Source of the DNA: Paraburkholderia phosphatilytica
Lineage (GTDB): Bacteria; Pseudomonadota; Gammaproteobacteria; Burkholderiales; Burkholderiaceae
Assembly (NCBI RefSeq): GCF_003443895.1
Contig: NZ_QQOA01000036.1
Coordinates: 1-64,000 of the forward strand
DNA: 64,000 bases
Reading direction: 5' to 3'
Shown here piece by piece: positions 9,169 through 18,232 of this stretch; positions within the stretch are counted from its first letter, which is position 1, and the number at the start of each line of letters is the position of its first letter. Under the pieces are notes generated by a model. That model ran no database searches. It had not been told where the DNA came from and saw only the letters and a program-made list of their open reading frames with translations. A program made the position numbers and the translations under genes.

Positions 9169-9220
9169 GCGACGGCACATCGACACTCGCAACGAATCTC
9201 ACGCTACGCAAGGAAGCATC

Positions 9221-10480
9221 ATGTCCACCCGAATCTCCGAGGATTCGTCATCCTCCACAGGCACGGAAGCGGAACGCACCGCAGGCGTCGCGCCGGTTGC
9301 TATGCGGCGGCGTCTGCGCGCACCGCTCGCGCTTGCCGTGCTGGCGGCCGCGTTGCTTGCCATCGGCATCGTGCCGAGGCTGCGCGCCAGCACCGCGCTG
9401 ACCGCGCAGACCGAAGCGCAGCAGTTGCCGACTGTGGCCGTCATCGCGCCGACGCTCGCGCCCAGCCACCAGGACCTGCTGCTGCCCGGTTCGGTCACGC
9501 CATTCGCGGAAGCCTCGGTGTACGCGCGTACGAGCGGCTATATCGCGCACTGGAACACCGATATCGGCGTGCACGTGAAGGCAGGCCAGGTGCTCGCGAC
9601 GATCGAAGCGCCCGAACTCGACGCACAGCTTCGCCAGGCCCGCGCCGACGAAGCCACCGCGCAGGCCAACTACACGTACGCGAAAACCACCGCGCAGCGC
9701 TGGCAACAGATGTTGACGACGCAATCCGTCTCGCAGCAGGACACCGACTCGCGCGTCGCGGACATGCAGGCCAAACAGGCCGCGCTCGATGCGGCCCGCG
9801 CGAACGTCGCGCATCTCGCCGAACTGGTCGGCTACGAGCAGGTGCAGGCGCCGTTCGACGGTGTCGTCACCGCGCGCAACATCGACGTCGGCACGCTCGT
9901 CACGGCGGGCGGCACGCCGGGCAGCGCGGGCGTATCCGGCGAGCTGTTCCATATCCAGCAGACCGACACGCTGCGCGTGTTCGTCGACGTGCCGCAGGAC
10001 GATGCGCCCTACGTGACGACCAGCACGGGCGTCTATCTGAAGACGCAGCAGTATCCTGGCCGCGAGATCGCGGCGCACGTCGCACGCAATGCCGGCGCGA
10101 TCGATCCAGCGAGCCGCACGCTGCGCGTCGAAGTGGACGTCGACAATCGTGACGGCGCACTGATGCCCGGCGCCTACGCGCAGGTCCATCTGGCGCTCGC
10201 CACGACGCAGCCCGCGCTCGATCTGCCGGTCAGCGCGCTGCTGTTCCGCCCCGACGGCGTGACCGTCGCCACCGTCGATCACAACGGCCGCACCGCGCTC
10301 AAGACCGTGCACGTGGGGCGCGATTTCGGCACGCACATCGAGATCACGAGCGGACTTCAGGCAACCGATCGCGTGATCGACAATCCCGGCGATGCGATCA
10401 CGAGCGGGCAGGCCGTGCGGATCGCCACGCAGCCCGCGTCCAATCCGCACGATGCGCAGCAGCAGCATGGTCATGCGTGA
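9221..10480 (+). CDS. RND efflux periplasmic adaptor (membrane fusion protein)
   Basis: This 419-residue HlyD/AcrA-type adaptor connects the RND pump to the outer-membrane channel. After a cytoplasmic leader there is one membrane anchor (LALAVLAAALLAIGIVPRL, about residues 34-52), then the lipoyl half GYIAHWNTDIGVHVKAGQVL, a helical hairpin rich in Ala/Gln (about 125-190) and the second lipoyl half YEQVQAPFDGVVTARNIDVG. A beta-barrel domain follows. The C-terminus ends in a short His-rich tail (HDAQQQHGHA), which could bind metal, though such tails are common. The start has AAGGAAG 5 bases upstream. The gene lies 52 bases after the pump and abuts the channel gene. Confidence 0.88.
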   Translation: MSTRISEDSSSSTGTEAERTAGVAPVAMRRRLRAPLALAVLAAALLAIGIVPRLRASTALTAQTEAQQLPTVAVIAPTLAPSHQDLLLPGSVTPFAEASVYARTSGYIAHWNTDIGVHVKAGQVLATIEAPELDAQLRQARADEATAQANYTYAKTTAQRWQQMLTTQSVSQQDTDSRVADMQAKQAALDAARANVAHLAELVGYEQVQAPFDGVVTARNIDVGTLVTAGGTPGSAGVSGELFHIQQTDTLRVFVDVPQDDAPYVTTSTGVYLKTQQYPGREIAAHVARNAGAIDPASRTLRVEVDVDNRDGALMPGAYAQVHLALATTQPALDLPVSALLFRPDGVTVATVDHNGRTALKTVHVGRDFGTHIEITSGLQATDRVIDNPGDAITSGQAVRIATQPASNPHDAQQQHGHA

Positions 10481-10481
10481 A

Positions 10482-11972
10482 ATGAGCACACGAGACGCTA
10501 CGATGCCGCGCCGCATGTTCCGCGTATTGCGCGTGTTGCCGGTCCGCGTTCGCCGCACGACTGCAGCGACGATGTTCGGCCTCGCGCTCACGGCATGTTC
10601 GACGATCCCTGACACCACGCCGCCCCAGGTCACAGTGCCCACGCACTATGCGAACGCGCCGGAGGCAGCGAGCGGATGGAAAGCCGGCACGCCCGCCAAT
10701 GGTCAACCGCTCGGCCCATGGTGGACCGTCTTCAACGATGCCGAACTCAACACGCTCGAAGCGAAGGTCGACGTCTCGAACCAGACCGTGCGCAAAGCGG
10801 TCGCGCAATTGCAGCAGGCGCGCGCGATGGTCGACTATCAGCACGCGGGGTTCCTGCCCACCATCACCGCGGGCGCGGACGCGCAACGTTTCCGGACTTC
10901 GCAGAACGTCGTCGACCGGTCGCTTGCGGGCAAGACCGTGCCGGACTATTCGATGGGTCTGTCGGCCAGCTGGGAACCCGATCTGTTTGGTCGCATCCGC
11001 GCTGCGAATGCCAATGCGGCGGACACGGCACAGGCAAGCGCCGCGGATCTCGAAGCGGTGCGCCTGTCGGTCACGGCGGATCTCGCGAAAGACTACTTCG
11101 ACCTGCGCTCGCTCGATAATCAAAAGCAGCTGCTCGATGCGTCCGTGAACGCATATGCCGCGGCGCTGCGACTGCTTCAGCAGCAGCTGAAAGACGGCGC
11201 GATCGACGCGTCCGCGATCGCACAGGCGCAAACGCAGCTCGAATCCACGCGTACCCGCGATGCCGACGTCGACGTCAGCCGCGCGCAGTTGCAGCACGCG
11301 ATCGCGACGCTGATCGGCGAGCCGGCGTCGACATTCACGCTGCCGCCCGCGGTCGTCTCGTTCACAGTGCCCGCGATTCCGCCGGGACTGCCATCCGAGC
11401 TGCTGCAGCGCCGGCCCGACATCGCGGCTGCGGAGCGGCGCGTAGCCGCCGCCAACGCGCAGATCGGCGAAGCGCACGCGGCCTTCTTCCCGGACCTCGT
11501 ACTGTCGGCGAGCGCCGGTCTCGAAAGCACGTTCTACGCACCGTGGTTCACCGCGCCAAGTCTCTTCTGGTCGATCGGGCCGCAGCTGGCCGGCACGCTG
11601 TTCGACGGCGGTAAACGCGAAGCGAGCCTGCATGCCGCCAACGCGCAGTACGACGGCACCGTCGCCGATTATCGTCAGTCGGTGCTCGTCGCGCTTCAGC
11701 AGGTCGAAGACAATCTGTCCGCGCTGCAGACGCTCGCAACCGAAGCGCAAAGCGAAGCGCGCGCGGTGTCGGCGGCGAACCTGTCGCTGACGCTGACGAC
11801 GAACCGCTTCAACGCAGGCGCGGTCAGCTATCTCGACGTCGTCACGGCGCAGACGATCGCGCTGTCGAACCAGTTGCAGGCGGAAGACATCGGCGCGCGC
11901 AGGATGGACGCGAGCGTCGCGCTGCTGAAGGCGCTGGGCGGTCCGTGGCAGGATCGCGCCAGCGCGGGTTAG
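10482..11972 (+). CDS. RND efflux outer-membrane channel lipoprotein (NodT/OprM family)
   Basis: This protein of about 496 residues is a TolC-fold outer-membrane factor. A long basic leader precedes a lipoprotein signal ending in LALTAC; the Cys is the expected lipidation site. The two outer-membrane-efflux repeats are visible, including SASWEPDLFGRIRAANANAA and, in the second half, LLQRRPDIAAAERRVAAANA and FDGGKREASLHAANAQYD, which define the NodT subgroup. It begins right after the adaptor stop. Two starts compete: ATG at 10482 (used here) and ATG at 10503; neither has a strong Shine-Dalgarno, and tight coupling to the previous stop may substitute. Together the three genes give a complete tripartite pump. 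Confidence 0.85.
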   Translation: MSTRDATMPRRMFRVLRVLPVRVRRTTAATMFGLALTACSTIPDTTPPQVTVPTHYANAPEAASGWKAGTPANGQPLGPWWTVFNDAELNTLEAKVDVSNQTVRKAVAQLQQARAMVDYQHAGFLPTITAGADAQRFRTSQNVVDRSLAGKTVPDYSMGLSASWEPDLFGRIRAANANAADTAQASAADLEAVRLSVTADLAKDYFDLRSLDNQKQLLDASVNAYAAALRLLQQQLKDGAIDASAIAQAQTQLESTRTRDADVDVSRAQLQHAIATLIGEPASTFTLPPAVVSFTVPAIPPGLPSELLQRRPDIAAAERRVAAANAQIGEAHAAFFPDLVLSASAGLESTFYAPWFTAPSLFWSIGPQLAGTLFDGGKREASLHAANAQYDGTVADYRQSVLVALQQVEDNLSALQTLATEAQSEARAVSAANLSLTLTTNRFNAGAVSYLDVVTAQTIALSNQLQAEDIGARRMDASVALLKALGGPWQDRASAG

Positions 11973-12032
11973 GTCGCCATTGCGCGTCGCAACGGCTATG
12001 ATCGTCGTGATGCGGGCAAGAGGGGGAACGCA

Positions 12033-12710
12033 ATGCGTATTCTGATAGTCGAGGACGAGCTCAAGACGAGTGCTTACCTGAAGAAGGGCCTCGAAGAATC
12101 GGGCTACTCGGTCGACGTCGCCAACGAGGGGCACGAAGGGCTCCTGCTCGCCGAAGAGGAAGAGTACGACGTGATCGTGCTCGACGTGATGCTGCCCGGC
12201 ATCGACGGCTGGACGATCGTGAAGAAGCTGCGCGCGAGCCGGCAAACGCCGGTGCTGTTCCTGACCGCGCGCGATGAAGTGGACGACCGCGTGCGCGGCC
12301 TCGAACTCGGCGCGGACGATTATCTGGTGAAGCCGTTCGCGTTCGTCGAGCTGCTCGCGCGGGTCCGCACGCTCGCACGTCGTGGACCGGTACGCGAGAC
12401 GAACGTGATCAAGGTCGGCGACCTCGAGATGGACATCACCCGGCGGCGCGTGAAGCGCGGCGATCAGCGCATCGATCTCACGCCGCGCGAATTCTCGCTG
12501 CTGCAACTGCTGGCCCGGCGCCAGGGCGAAGTGCTAAGCCGCACGCAGATCGCGTCGTACGTGTGGGACATGAACTTCGACAGCGACACCAACGTCGTCG
12601 AGGTGGCGATCCGCCGGTTGCGCGCGAAAATCGACGATGCGTTTGCGGTCAAGCTGATTCATACCGTGCGTGGGGTCGGCTACGTGCTCGAACCGAAACA
12701 GCCGTCATGA
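12033..12710 (+). CDS. OmpR-family response regulator, CusR/IrlR-like
   Basis: This 225-residue regulator has a receiver domain (MRILIVEDELKTSAYLKKG; phosphorylated Asp in VIVLDVMLPG at about residue 51; conserved Thr in LFLTARD and Lys in LVKPFAF) and a winged-helix DNA-binding domain (about 125-222, LTPREFSLLQLLARRQGEVL and ending in HTVRGVGYVLEP). The sequence is closest to the heavy-metal-type group (CusR, CopR, IrlR). It sits 60 bases after the RND channel gene with its own AGGGGGAA ribosome site and overlaps the kinase gene by four bases (ATGA), so the pair is translationally coupled. The obvious target is the upstream efflux operon, but I could not identify an operator there. Confidence 0.9.
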   Translation: MRILIVEDELKTSAYLKKGLEESGYSVDVANEGHEGLLLAEEEEYDVIVLDVMLPGIDGWTIVKKLRASRQTPVLFLTARDEVDDRVRGLELGADDYLVKPFAFVELLARVRTLARRGPVRETNVIKVGDLEMDITRRRVKRGDQRIDLTPREFSLLQLLARRQGEVLSRTQIASYVWDMNFDSDTNVVEVAIRRLRAKIDDAFAVKLIHTVRGVGYVLEPKQPS

Positions 12711-14137
12711 TGCGGCGCCTTTCGCTGACCGCCACCCTCGCGATCGCGTTCGGCTGCACGACGCTCGCGGTGTTCATCGCTGTCGGCGGATTCGTGTATG
12801 AAGCGCTGGAACAGCGGATCGCCGCGCAGGACGACCTCGACATCGTGCTCGCCGCGCGTCACGCACGGCGGCTAACCGACGAGCTGAACACGCTGTCGGG
12901 TATCGAAGAGCACGAGGAGCGGCTCGAAAGCATCGTGCTGGGCAACCAGGCGTTGTACATGAAAGTTGCCGATGCGCAGGGCCATGTGCTGCTGACGCAC
13001 AACGTCAGGAAAGAGGACACCGCGCCACCGCCTGCAACCGGTCCCGGTCTTGCGCCGGCTACGATCATGCAGGCCACGGCGCGCATCACCACCGGTTCGA
13101 TCGCCCAATGGACCGATGCCGACGGCGAGCCGGTGCGCGGCATCGTCACGCTGGCCACGCTGCGAGACAACAGCACGGCGATGCTGCTGATTGCGCGCAG
13201 GATGACCGACCGCGTCGCGCTGCTCGATCGCTATCGCGACACGCTTAAAGCAGCCGGCGTAGCCGGCGTGCTGTTTTCGGCCGCGCTCGGTTACGTGCTG
13301 ATCTGGCTGTCGTTGAAGCCGCTGCGCGCCATTTCCGAGCGGTCGAAAAACGTGACGGTCGCGAAACTCGACGCGCGGCTCGCGCTTGAGCACGTGCCGG
13401 TGGAGTTCGTATCGCTCGTCAATGCGCTCAACGCGATGCTCGCGCGGCTCGAAACGGGCTTTCAGCATATGCAGCGCTTCACGGCCGATCTCGCGCACGA
13501 CATGCGCACGCCTGTCTCCAACATGCGCGGCGCGATGGAAGTCGCGCTCGCGCGGCCGCGCTCCACGGAAGACTACGAGCAACTGCTCGCGTCGAACGTG
13601 GAAGAATGCGACCGGCTATCGCGCATGATCGAAAACGTGCTGTTTCTCGCGCGCGCCGAGCATCCACAGTTCGTCAGGCACATGCAGGCGTTCGATGTGG
13701 GTGACGAGCTGGCGCGCATGTCCGAATACTTCGAAGGGCTCGCGGACGAAGCAGGCATTGCGATCCGCGCGACAGGCGGCGGCCGGCTCACTGCGGACGT
13801 CGAACTGTTCCGGCGCGCGGTCGGCAATCTGCTGGCGAATGCGATCCGTCACACACCGCGGAACGGCAGCGTCGAACTCTCGTCGCGCGAGACGCCTGAT
13901 GGCTTGCAGGTCTCGGTGTTCAATCAGGGAGCGCTCGTACCCGACGCGGAACTCGAACGGATTTTCGACCGCTTCTATCGCGGCGACCCTTCGCGCAATC
14001 TTGCATCGGGATCGACGGGGCTGGGCCTTGCCATCGTTCGCGCGATCATGGAACTGCACGGCGGCTCGGCGCGCGCCGTTCGCGACGAACAGGGCATGCG
14101 GTTCGTGCTGCTGTTTCCTGTGCGAAGTCTTTTGTGA
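12707..14137 (+). CDS. Heavy-metal-type sensor histidine kinase, CusS-like
   Basis: This 476-residue membrane kinase pairs with the regulator at 12033. The first membrane helix is near residues 6-30, followed by a periplasmic sensor region of roughly 150 residues with His and acidic positions but no clear Cys/Met metal motif. A second helix (about 185-207) leads to a HAMP domain (LKPLRAISERSKNVTV), the HisKA box FTADLAHDMRTPVSNMRG with the phospho-accepting His, and the ATPase domain (N box NLLANAIRHTP, G box TGLGLAIVRAIMELHGG). The start overlaps the regulator stop as ATGA. The overall pattern matches the CusS/IrlS group; the actual stimulus is unknown. Confidence 0.88.
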   Translation: MMRRLSLTATLAIAFGCTTLAVFIAVGGFVYEALEQRIAAQDDLDIVLAARHARRLTDELNTLSGIEEHEERLESIVLGNQALYMKVADAQGHVLLTHNVRKEDTAPPPATGPGLAPATIMQATARITTGSIAQWTDADGEPVRGIVTLATLRDNSTAMLLIARRMTDRVALLDRYRDTLKAAGVAGVLFSAALGYVLIWLSLKPLRAISERSKNVTVAKLDARLALEHVPVEFVSLVNALNAMLARLETGFQHMQRFTADLAHDMRTPVSNMRGAMEVALARPRSTEDYEQLLASNVEECDRLSRMIENVLFLARAEHPQFVRHMQAFDVGDELARMSEYFEGLADEAGIAIRATGGGRLTADVELFRRAVGNLLANAIRHTPRNGSVELSSRETPDGLQVSVFNQGALVPDAELERIFDRFYRGDPSRNLASGSTGLGLAIVRAIMELHGGSARAVRDEQGMRFVLLFPVRSLL

Positions 14138-14154
14138 ACATCAATGGAGACCGC

Positions 14155-14997
14155 ATGCTGAAACGGATGTTGTTTGCGGTGCTGCTGATAGCGGGCAGCT
14201 TTGGCTTGACCGAATCTTGTGCAGCCGCAGAAACCGTTCTCACACTCACAATAGCCGGCAAAACACAGACGTTCGAACGGCAGGCATTGCTCGCCCGCAA
14301 GGATGCAGCGGATATCCACGTGCCGCGCGATATCGCGTACGGGATGCCGATGACGTACCGCGCGGTGCCGCTCGCGAATCTGCTAGACGGCGCCACGCTG
14401 CCGGCGGACAGCGTGCTCGAAGCGCGCGCCGACGATGGCTTCGCCGCGCAGCTGCCGATGGACCTGGTTCGCAATCGCGACGCTTCAACCGCCGTGGCAT
14501 GGCTCGCGATAGAAGACCCCGCGCACCCGTGGCCGAAGCTGCCGGGCAAGACGGTCGACGCGGGGCCGTTCTATCTCGTGTGGGTCGGCAAGCAAGCCGC
14601 GTCCGTTCGCAGCGAGCAGTGGCCGTACCGGATCGTGCAGCTCGACACGCAACCGTCACCGTCCACCCGATGGCCCGCGCTTGCCGTGGATGCATCGCTG
14701 CCCGCCACCGACCCGATCCGTGCCGGCCAGAGTCTTTTCATCACGCAATGCCTGGCCTGCCACAAGCTCAACGGTGCGGGAAACGCGAACGTCGGCCCCG
14801 ATCTCAACGTGCCGATGAATCCGGTCGACTATTTTCAACCCGCCGCGTTGCACCGCTATATCCGCAACCCGGCATCGGTGCGCAACTGGCCCGGCCGCAC
14901 GATGCCGGGCTTCGCGCCGGACCAGCTGAGCGATCGCGAGATCGATCTGGTTATTGCGTATCTCGCCTACATGGCGCCGCGCAAAATCAAACCGTAG
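14155..14997 (+). CDS. Exported c-type cytochrome with an N-terminal sulfite-oxidase-fold-like domain
   Basis: This 280-residue exported protein has a signal peptide (LKRMLFAVLLIAGSFGL) and two parts. Residues about 25-170 look like the oxidoreductase molybdopterin-binding fold in miniature (FERQALLARKDAADIHVPRD; YRAVPLANLLDGATLP; GGPFYLVW-type segment), but I see no cofactor-binding Cys. The C-terminal part (about 185-280) is a class I cytochrome c: QCLACHKLNGAG binds heme c and PGRTMPGFAP supplies the Met ligand. I chose ATG 14155 because TGGAGACC lies 6 bases upstream; GTG 14134, overlapping the kinase stop, is an alternative. Its place directly behind an efflux and two-component locus suggests a redox role in the same stress response, which is inference. 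Confidence 0.75.
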   Translation: MLKRMLFAVLLIAGSFGLTESCAAAETVLTLTIAGKTQTFERQALLARKDAADIHVPRDIAYGMPMTYRAVPLANLLDGATLPADSVLEARADDGFAAQLPMDLVRNRDASTAVAWLAIEDPAHPWPKLPGKTVDAGPFYLVWVGKQAASVRSEQWPYRIVQLDTQPSPSTRWPALAVDASLPATDPIRAGQSLFITQCLACHKLNGAGNANVGPDLNVPMNPVDYFQPAALHRYIRNPASVRNWPGRTMPGFAPDQLSDREIDLVIAYLAYMAPRKIKP

Positions 14998-15010
14998 CAA
15001 CCAACCGATA

Positions 15011-15877
15011 TCACGGCACCAGCGGCAGGCAGATGTCGGTCAGCAGATGTGCCGGCGCGGTGTCTTTAGGGTTGTTCAGATATTCCTCGAACGCCGGCGC
15101 ATCCGCGGCTTCGTAGATGGAATTCACGAGCCACTCGCCATAGAGCCACTGATAGGCCGCTGCCATGTCCGCATACGGCCCGCGGTGCCGCAGCACCGCG
15201 TACTTGCCGCCAGTAACATGCGTCACGCTCAGCGGGCTGCCGGACACATCCACCGCTTGCGGCAGCCAGACGCCGGCCTTCGAGCGCAGTTCGCTTTCGG
15301 CCACCACGGTCGGGTCGTCGTAGTAGAGGCCCATCATGCGCATCTCGCCGGAGAGCAAACCTTGCGATGCCAGCCATCCCATCAGGGAATCGAACGCCTT
15401 GCCGATCTGCATGTAGGGCCCGACGTGATCGATTGTCAACAGATCGAAGCCATCGATGTGGCGAATCTCGACATCATGCATGGTCATGTCATGTTCTCCC
15501 GGGTTCGCAAGAGACGGCCGGAAACGCGTGTGCGTTCCGGCTTTCCGATACTGCGCGGGCGGCATGCCGAAGACGGCACTGAAGGTCCGCGTAAAGGCCT
15601 GCAAGCTGCTGTATCCCGACCGCTCGGCAATCTCGGGGATCGGCATCGCGCCGTTCGCGAGAAAGCCCGCCGCGCGATGCAAACGCAACCGGCGCACGGT
15701 CGTCGCGACGCTTTCACCGTGCATCGCGTGATAGATGCGATGCCAGTGATACGGCGACAGGCACGCGATCTCCGCGAGTCGTTCGATGTCCAGCGGCTCG
15801 TCGAGATGATCGTAAATATGGTCGAGCACGCGGGCGAGTCGGGCCGCATAACGGGCGCGCTGGGCGATGTCGTTCAT
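15011..15877 (-). CDS. AraC-family regulator with C-terminal GyrI-like effector domain
   Basis: This 288-residue protein joins two domains in the Rob-like order. Residues about 8-112 form the double helix-turn-helix of AraC proteins (LAEIACLSPYHWHRIYHAM and IAERSGYSSLQAFTRTFSA, then the family Pro in FGMPPAQYRK). Residues about 130-288 resemble the GyrI/BacN effector-binding domain (VEIRHIDGFDLLTIDHVGPY; YAVLRHRGPYADMAAAYQWL; ending EEYLNNPKDTAPAHLLTDI). Such proteins respond to small hydrophobic or cationic compounds and often control multidrug export. It converges with the cytochrome gene (13 bases between stops). It is not part of an evident operon, so its target is unknown. Confidence 0.88.
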   Translation of the reverse strand: MNDIAQRARYAARLARVLDHIYDHLDEPLDIERLAEIACLSPYHWHRIYHAMHGESVATTVRRLRLHRAAGFLANGAMPIPEIAERSGYSSLQAFTRTFSAVFGMPPAQYRKAGTHTRFRPSLANPGEHDMTMHDVEIRHIDGFDLLTIDHVGPYMQIGKAFDSLMGWLASQGLLSGEMRMMGLYYDDPTVVAESELRSKAGVWLPQAVDVSGSPLSVTHVTGGKYAVLRHRGPYADMAAAYQWLYGEWLVNSIYEAADAPAFEEYLNNPKDTAPAHLLTDICLPLVP

Positions 15878-15985
15878 GACATTCGTCGAGAGAGGTCGAT
15901 GAAGAACACGATAGCACGCGGCGATTTAGCAAATCCTGCTGAATCGCGGGGATCGGGTGCTGCTTCGCGCATACCGCGGAAATGG

Positions 15986-16015
15986 AAACGCCCCGGCGCG
16001 AATGCACCGGGGCGT
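15986..16015 (-). terminator. Rho-independent terminator after the flagellin gene
   Basis: On the minus strand ACGCCCCGG pairs with CCGGGGCGT (9 perfect base pairs, 10-base loop) and is followed by TTT. It lies 41 bases beyond the flagellin stop and before the AraC-family gene start, so it would end flagellin transcription. Confidence 0.7.
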
Positions 16016-16055
16016 GGATGGACCTGCTTGTGGCTTAGCCGCTAGCTGCCAGCCG

Positions 16056-17240
16056 TTAGCCTTGCAGCAGCTTCAGCACCTGTTGCGGCAGCGAGTTGGC
16101 CTGCGCCAGCACCGAGATGCCGGCCTGCTGCAACACCTGCGCCTTCGAAAGATTCGCGGTTTCCTGCGCGAAGTCCGCGTCGGTGATCTGCGATTGCGCG
16201 CTGGCCAGGTTCGTCGACGCGCTTTGCTGCGTCGACACGAGCGCGGCGAAGCGGTTCTGCGCAGCACCAAGCGTTGCCTGCAGGTTGTTCACCGTCGCGA
16301 GCGCATTGTCGATCGATTCCATCGCGGCGCTCGCGCCGGTCGTCGTGCTGATGTCGATGTTCGACACGAGCGGCGGCGCGCTGTCGGCCGAAATCTGCGT
16401 CAGCTCGGTGTTGATCGTGCTGAGCGCGGCCGAGCCCATCGCGGAGAAGCCCGCGCCGGACGAGAGCGACGCGAACGACGGCAACGAGGCCGATGCGGTG
16501 ACGCCCGCGGCCTGCGTGAACGTGCTCGCGCCGAACATACCGCTGATCGCGCCGCCGCCGATCGTCTGGTTGTTCTGATCGGTGAAGGTGAAACCGCCGT
16601 TGCCGTCCGCGATCACGTTGACCGACGTGATTTCCGACGTCGACGACGATCCATACGCGCCGCCCGTCGAACCGTCGATCGCAAGGCCGCTCAGCGTGCC
16701 GAGCGTCGTGCCCGAAGCCGGGTGAGCGCCGCCCAGATTCGCCGCCGACATGTCGGTGCCGAGGTCCAGCGTCATCGTCTGGCCGGTGTTCGCGCCGATC
16801 TGGAAGTTGATGCTGCCGGCGGTGCCGTTCAACAGGCTCACGCCGTTGTACGTCGTCTGCGACGAAATGCGGTTCACTTCGCCGATCTGCTGCGACACTT
16901 CCTGCTGCAGCGCGGCCTGGTCGCTCGTCGAGAGCGAGCCGTTCGACGCTTCCACCGCCAGCGAGCGGATGGTTTGCAGCGACTGCGTGATCTGGCTCAA
17001 CGCGCTGCTGGCCGTCTGCACGATCGACGTACCGTCGTTCGCGTTCGCCACGCCCTGATTCAGGCCGTTGATCTGCGTTTGCAGCGTGGTTGAGATCGCG
17101 AGACCGGCCGCGTCGTCGGCCGCGCTATTGATGCGCTTGCCCGACGAAAGGCGCGTAATGGCTTGCGAGAGGGCAGTGCCCGAACCGGTCAGGTTCTCTT
17201 GGGCGACGAGCGAGCTGATATTGCTGTTGATCGAAAGCAT
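16056..17240 (-). CDS. fliC: Flagellin
   Basis: This 394-residue protein is the flagellar filament subunit. The N-terminal D0/D1 region is highly conserved (MLSINSNISSLVAQENL, LSSGKRINSAADDAAGLAI, ANDGTSIVQTASSALSQI), and so is the C-terminus (QSQITDADFAQETANLSKAQ, ending LAQANSLPQQVLKLLQG). The middle (about residues 150-290) is the variable surface-exposed part, rich in Gly, Ser and Thr, and contains no Cys. Flagellin is exported by the flagellar type III apparatus without a signal peptide. No other flagellar structural gene is in the window; only a chemoreceptor is nearby (18233). I could not find a convincing sigma-28 promoter upstream. Confidence 0.95.
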   Translation of the reverse strand: MLSINSNISSLVAQENLTGSGTALSQAITRLSSGKRINSAADDAAGLAISTTLQTQINGLNQGVANANDGTSIVQTASSALSQITQSLQTIRSLAVEASNGSLSTSDQAALQQEVSQQIGEVNRISSQTTYNGVSLLNGTAGSINFQIGANTGQTMTLDLGTDMSAANLGGAHPASGTTLGTLSGLAIDGSTGGAYGSSSTSEITSVNVIADGNGGFTFTDQNNQTIGGGAISGMFGASTFTQAAGVTASASLPSFASLSSGAGFSAMGSAALSTINTELTQISADSAPPLVSNIDISTTTGASAAMESIDNALATVNNLQATLGAAQNRFAALVSTQQSASTNLASAQSQITDADFAQETANLSKAQVLQQAGISVLAQANSLPQQVLKLLQG

Positions 17241-17625
17241 GATGTTTCCAACTGCGCCGGCGTCATCGCCTAAGGAGTCACTGGCTCGTGGCTCACCGGC
17301 CTAAATGTTCAGGAATGGCGCCGCGGCAGCCAGGGCCACCATGCGACGTGATGCCATTCTAGTTTTGCAGTGCAACGATCGAAGTCGCGAAGAGGCCGGG
17401 ATTTTTCGCGCTTTTTGGTCGTTTGTGATTGCTTTGGCGGCCGCGAAAATCGCGCAATGCGAATGCCGCTACGCAGTCTGTAAAGATTAAAGCGCCGGCC
17501 GTTATTATTTTGATTCGATCCCTAAAGTCGTTGCGCGACACACCGTAATCCAGATCAGGTGAGCGAGGGCCTTAAGTACCGGTCCGTTTCGCTCACACTT
17601 CATCGACGAGAACGGAGACGGACAG
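17241..17625. other. Intergenic region between flagellin and an exported hypothetical protein, with an inverted repeat
   Basis: These 385 bases lie between divergent genes and are more AT-rich than their surroundings around 17400-17530. I see no supported ORF. An inverted repeat GTGAGCGA (17559-17566) and TCGCTCAC (17589-17596) lies 29 bases before the downstream start at 17626; it could be an operator or an mRNA leader hairpin. No sigma-28 pair (TAAA-N15-GCCGATAA) with correct spacing was found on the flagellin side. Confidence 0.5.
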
Positions 17626-18030
17626 ATGGCAGCACATCGCACCCGCAACCCCGCAACGATTCGGACGCTACTCGCACGATCGCTCAGGGCAGCCGGCTTC
17701 GCCCTTTTCTGCAGCGCGACGATCGCGCCGCTCGCGCATGCCGATACGATCCCGATGGTGAACCAGTTTCCGTTCGCGATGCCCTGGGACTTCGGGCCGC
17801 GCATCGTGCGCCTGTTCGGCTCCATTCAGCCGGCCGATGCCGCGGTTCTGCTTGCCGGGCAACACGACATGGCGCTCGCGTGGAGTTCGCGCGTGAATCA
17901 GCCGTTCGGAGAATCGTGGCCGGCGCCGATCGCAGCGGCCTGGCCCGACGACGTCGCGAGCCTGCAGACCGATGACAAAGGCAACGGCGCATGGGCCATG
18001 AAGTCGCGCGAATTTACGTCGTGGCCGTGA
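17626..18030 (+). CDS. Exported hypothetical protein
   Basis: This 134-residue protein has a long basic N-region and a signal peptide (LARSLRAAGFALFCSATIAP, cleaved after AHA). The mature part of about 95 residues is Trp- and Pro-rich (FPFAMPWDFGPRIVRLFG, MALAWSSRVNQPFGESWPAP) and ends in EFTSWP. I do not recognise a family. CGGAGACGG lies upstream of the ATG. It has no same-strand partner in close spacing: the chemoreceptor starts 202 bases later. A periplasmic or secreted location is inferred from the signal peptide only. Confidence 0.6.
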   Translation: MAAHRTRNPATIRTLLARSLRAAGFALFCSATIAPLAHADTIPMVNQFPFAMPWDFGPRIVRLFGSIQPADAAVLLAGQHDMALAWSSRVNQPFGESWPAPIAAAWPDDVASLQTDDKGNGAWAMKSREFTSWP

Positions 18031-18232
18031 GCGGTTCGCGCGCCGGCCGCCGCGCCGGCGAAGGATACAGCGTAAACCCTGACTGATCGCTGCTCGCCAT
18101 GCTGGCATTGGCGAACAGCGATTTGTAAAGTACGTGGCGTTCAAGCCTCGCACGCAACATGTCGTTAAACGGTCCGAACTCACGCGATGAGTTGCATACC
18201 TGCACTCACCCTGCCCCGGAGAACGGACTCTC

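Noticed and set aside
6877..9192. Long open frame of 771 codons antisense to the RND pump
   Set aside because: It is rich in Arg/His/Asp/Glu with no recognisable domain, the typical antisense shadow of a GC-rich gene; the opposite strand encodes a complete RND pump.
17241..17310. Sigma-28 promoter for flagellin
   Set aside because: GGCGATGA resembles the -10 but no TAAA lies at the required 15-base spacing.
17559..17596. Inverted repeat GTGAGCGA/TCGCTCAC as a terminator
   Set aside because: No T-tract and a 22-base loop; it is noted only as a possible operator within the intergenic feature.
18160..18200. Sigma-28 promoter before the chemoreceptor (TAAA and CGCGATGA)
   Set aside because: The spacer is 13 instead of 15 bases and the -10 matches poorly.
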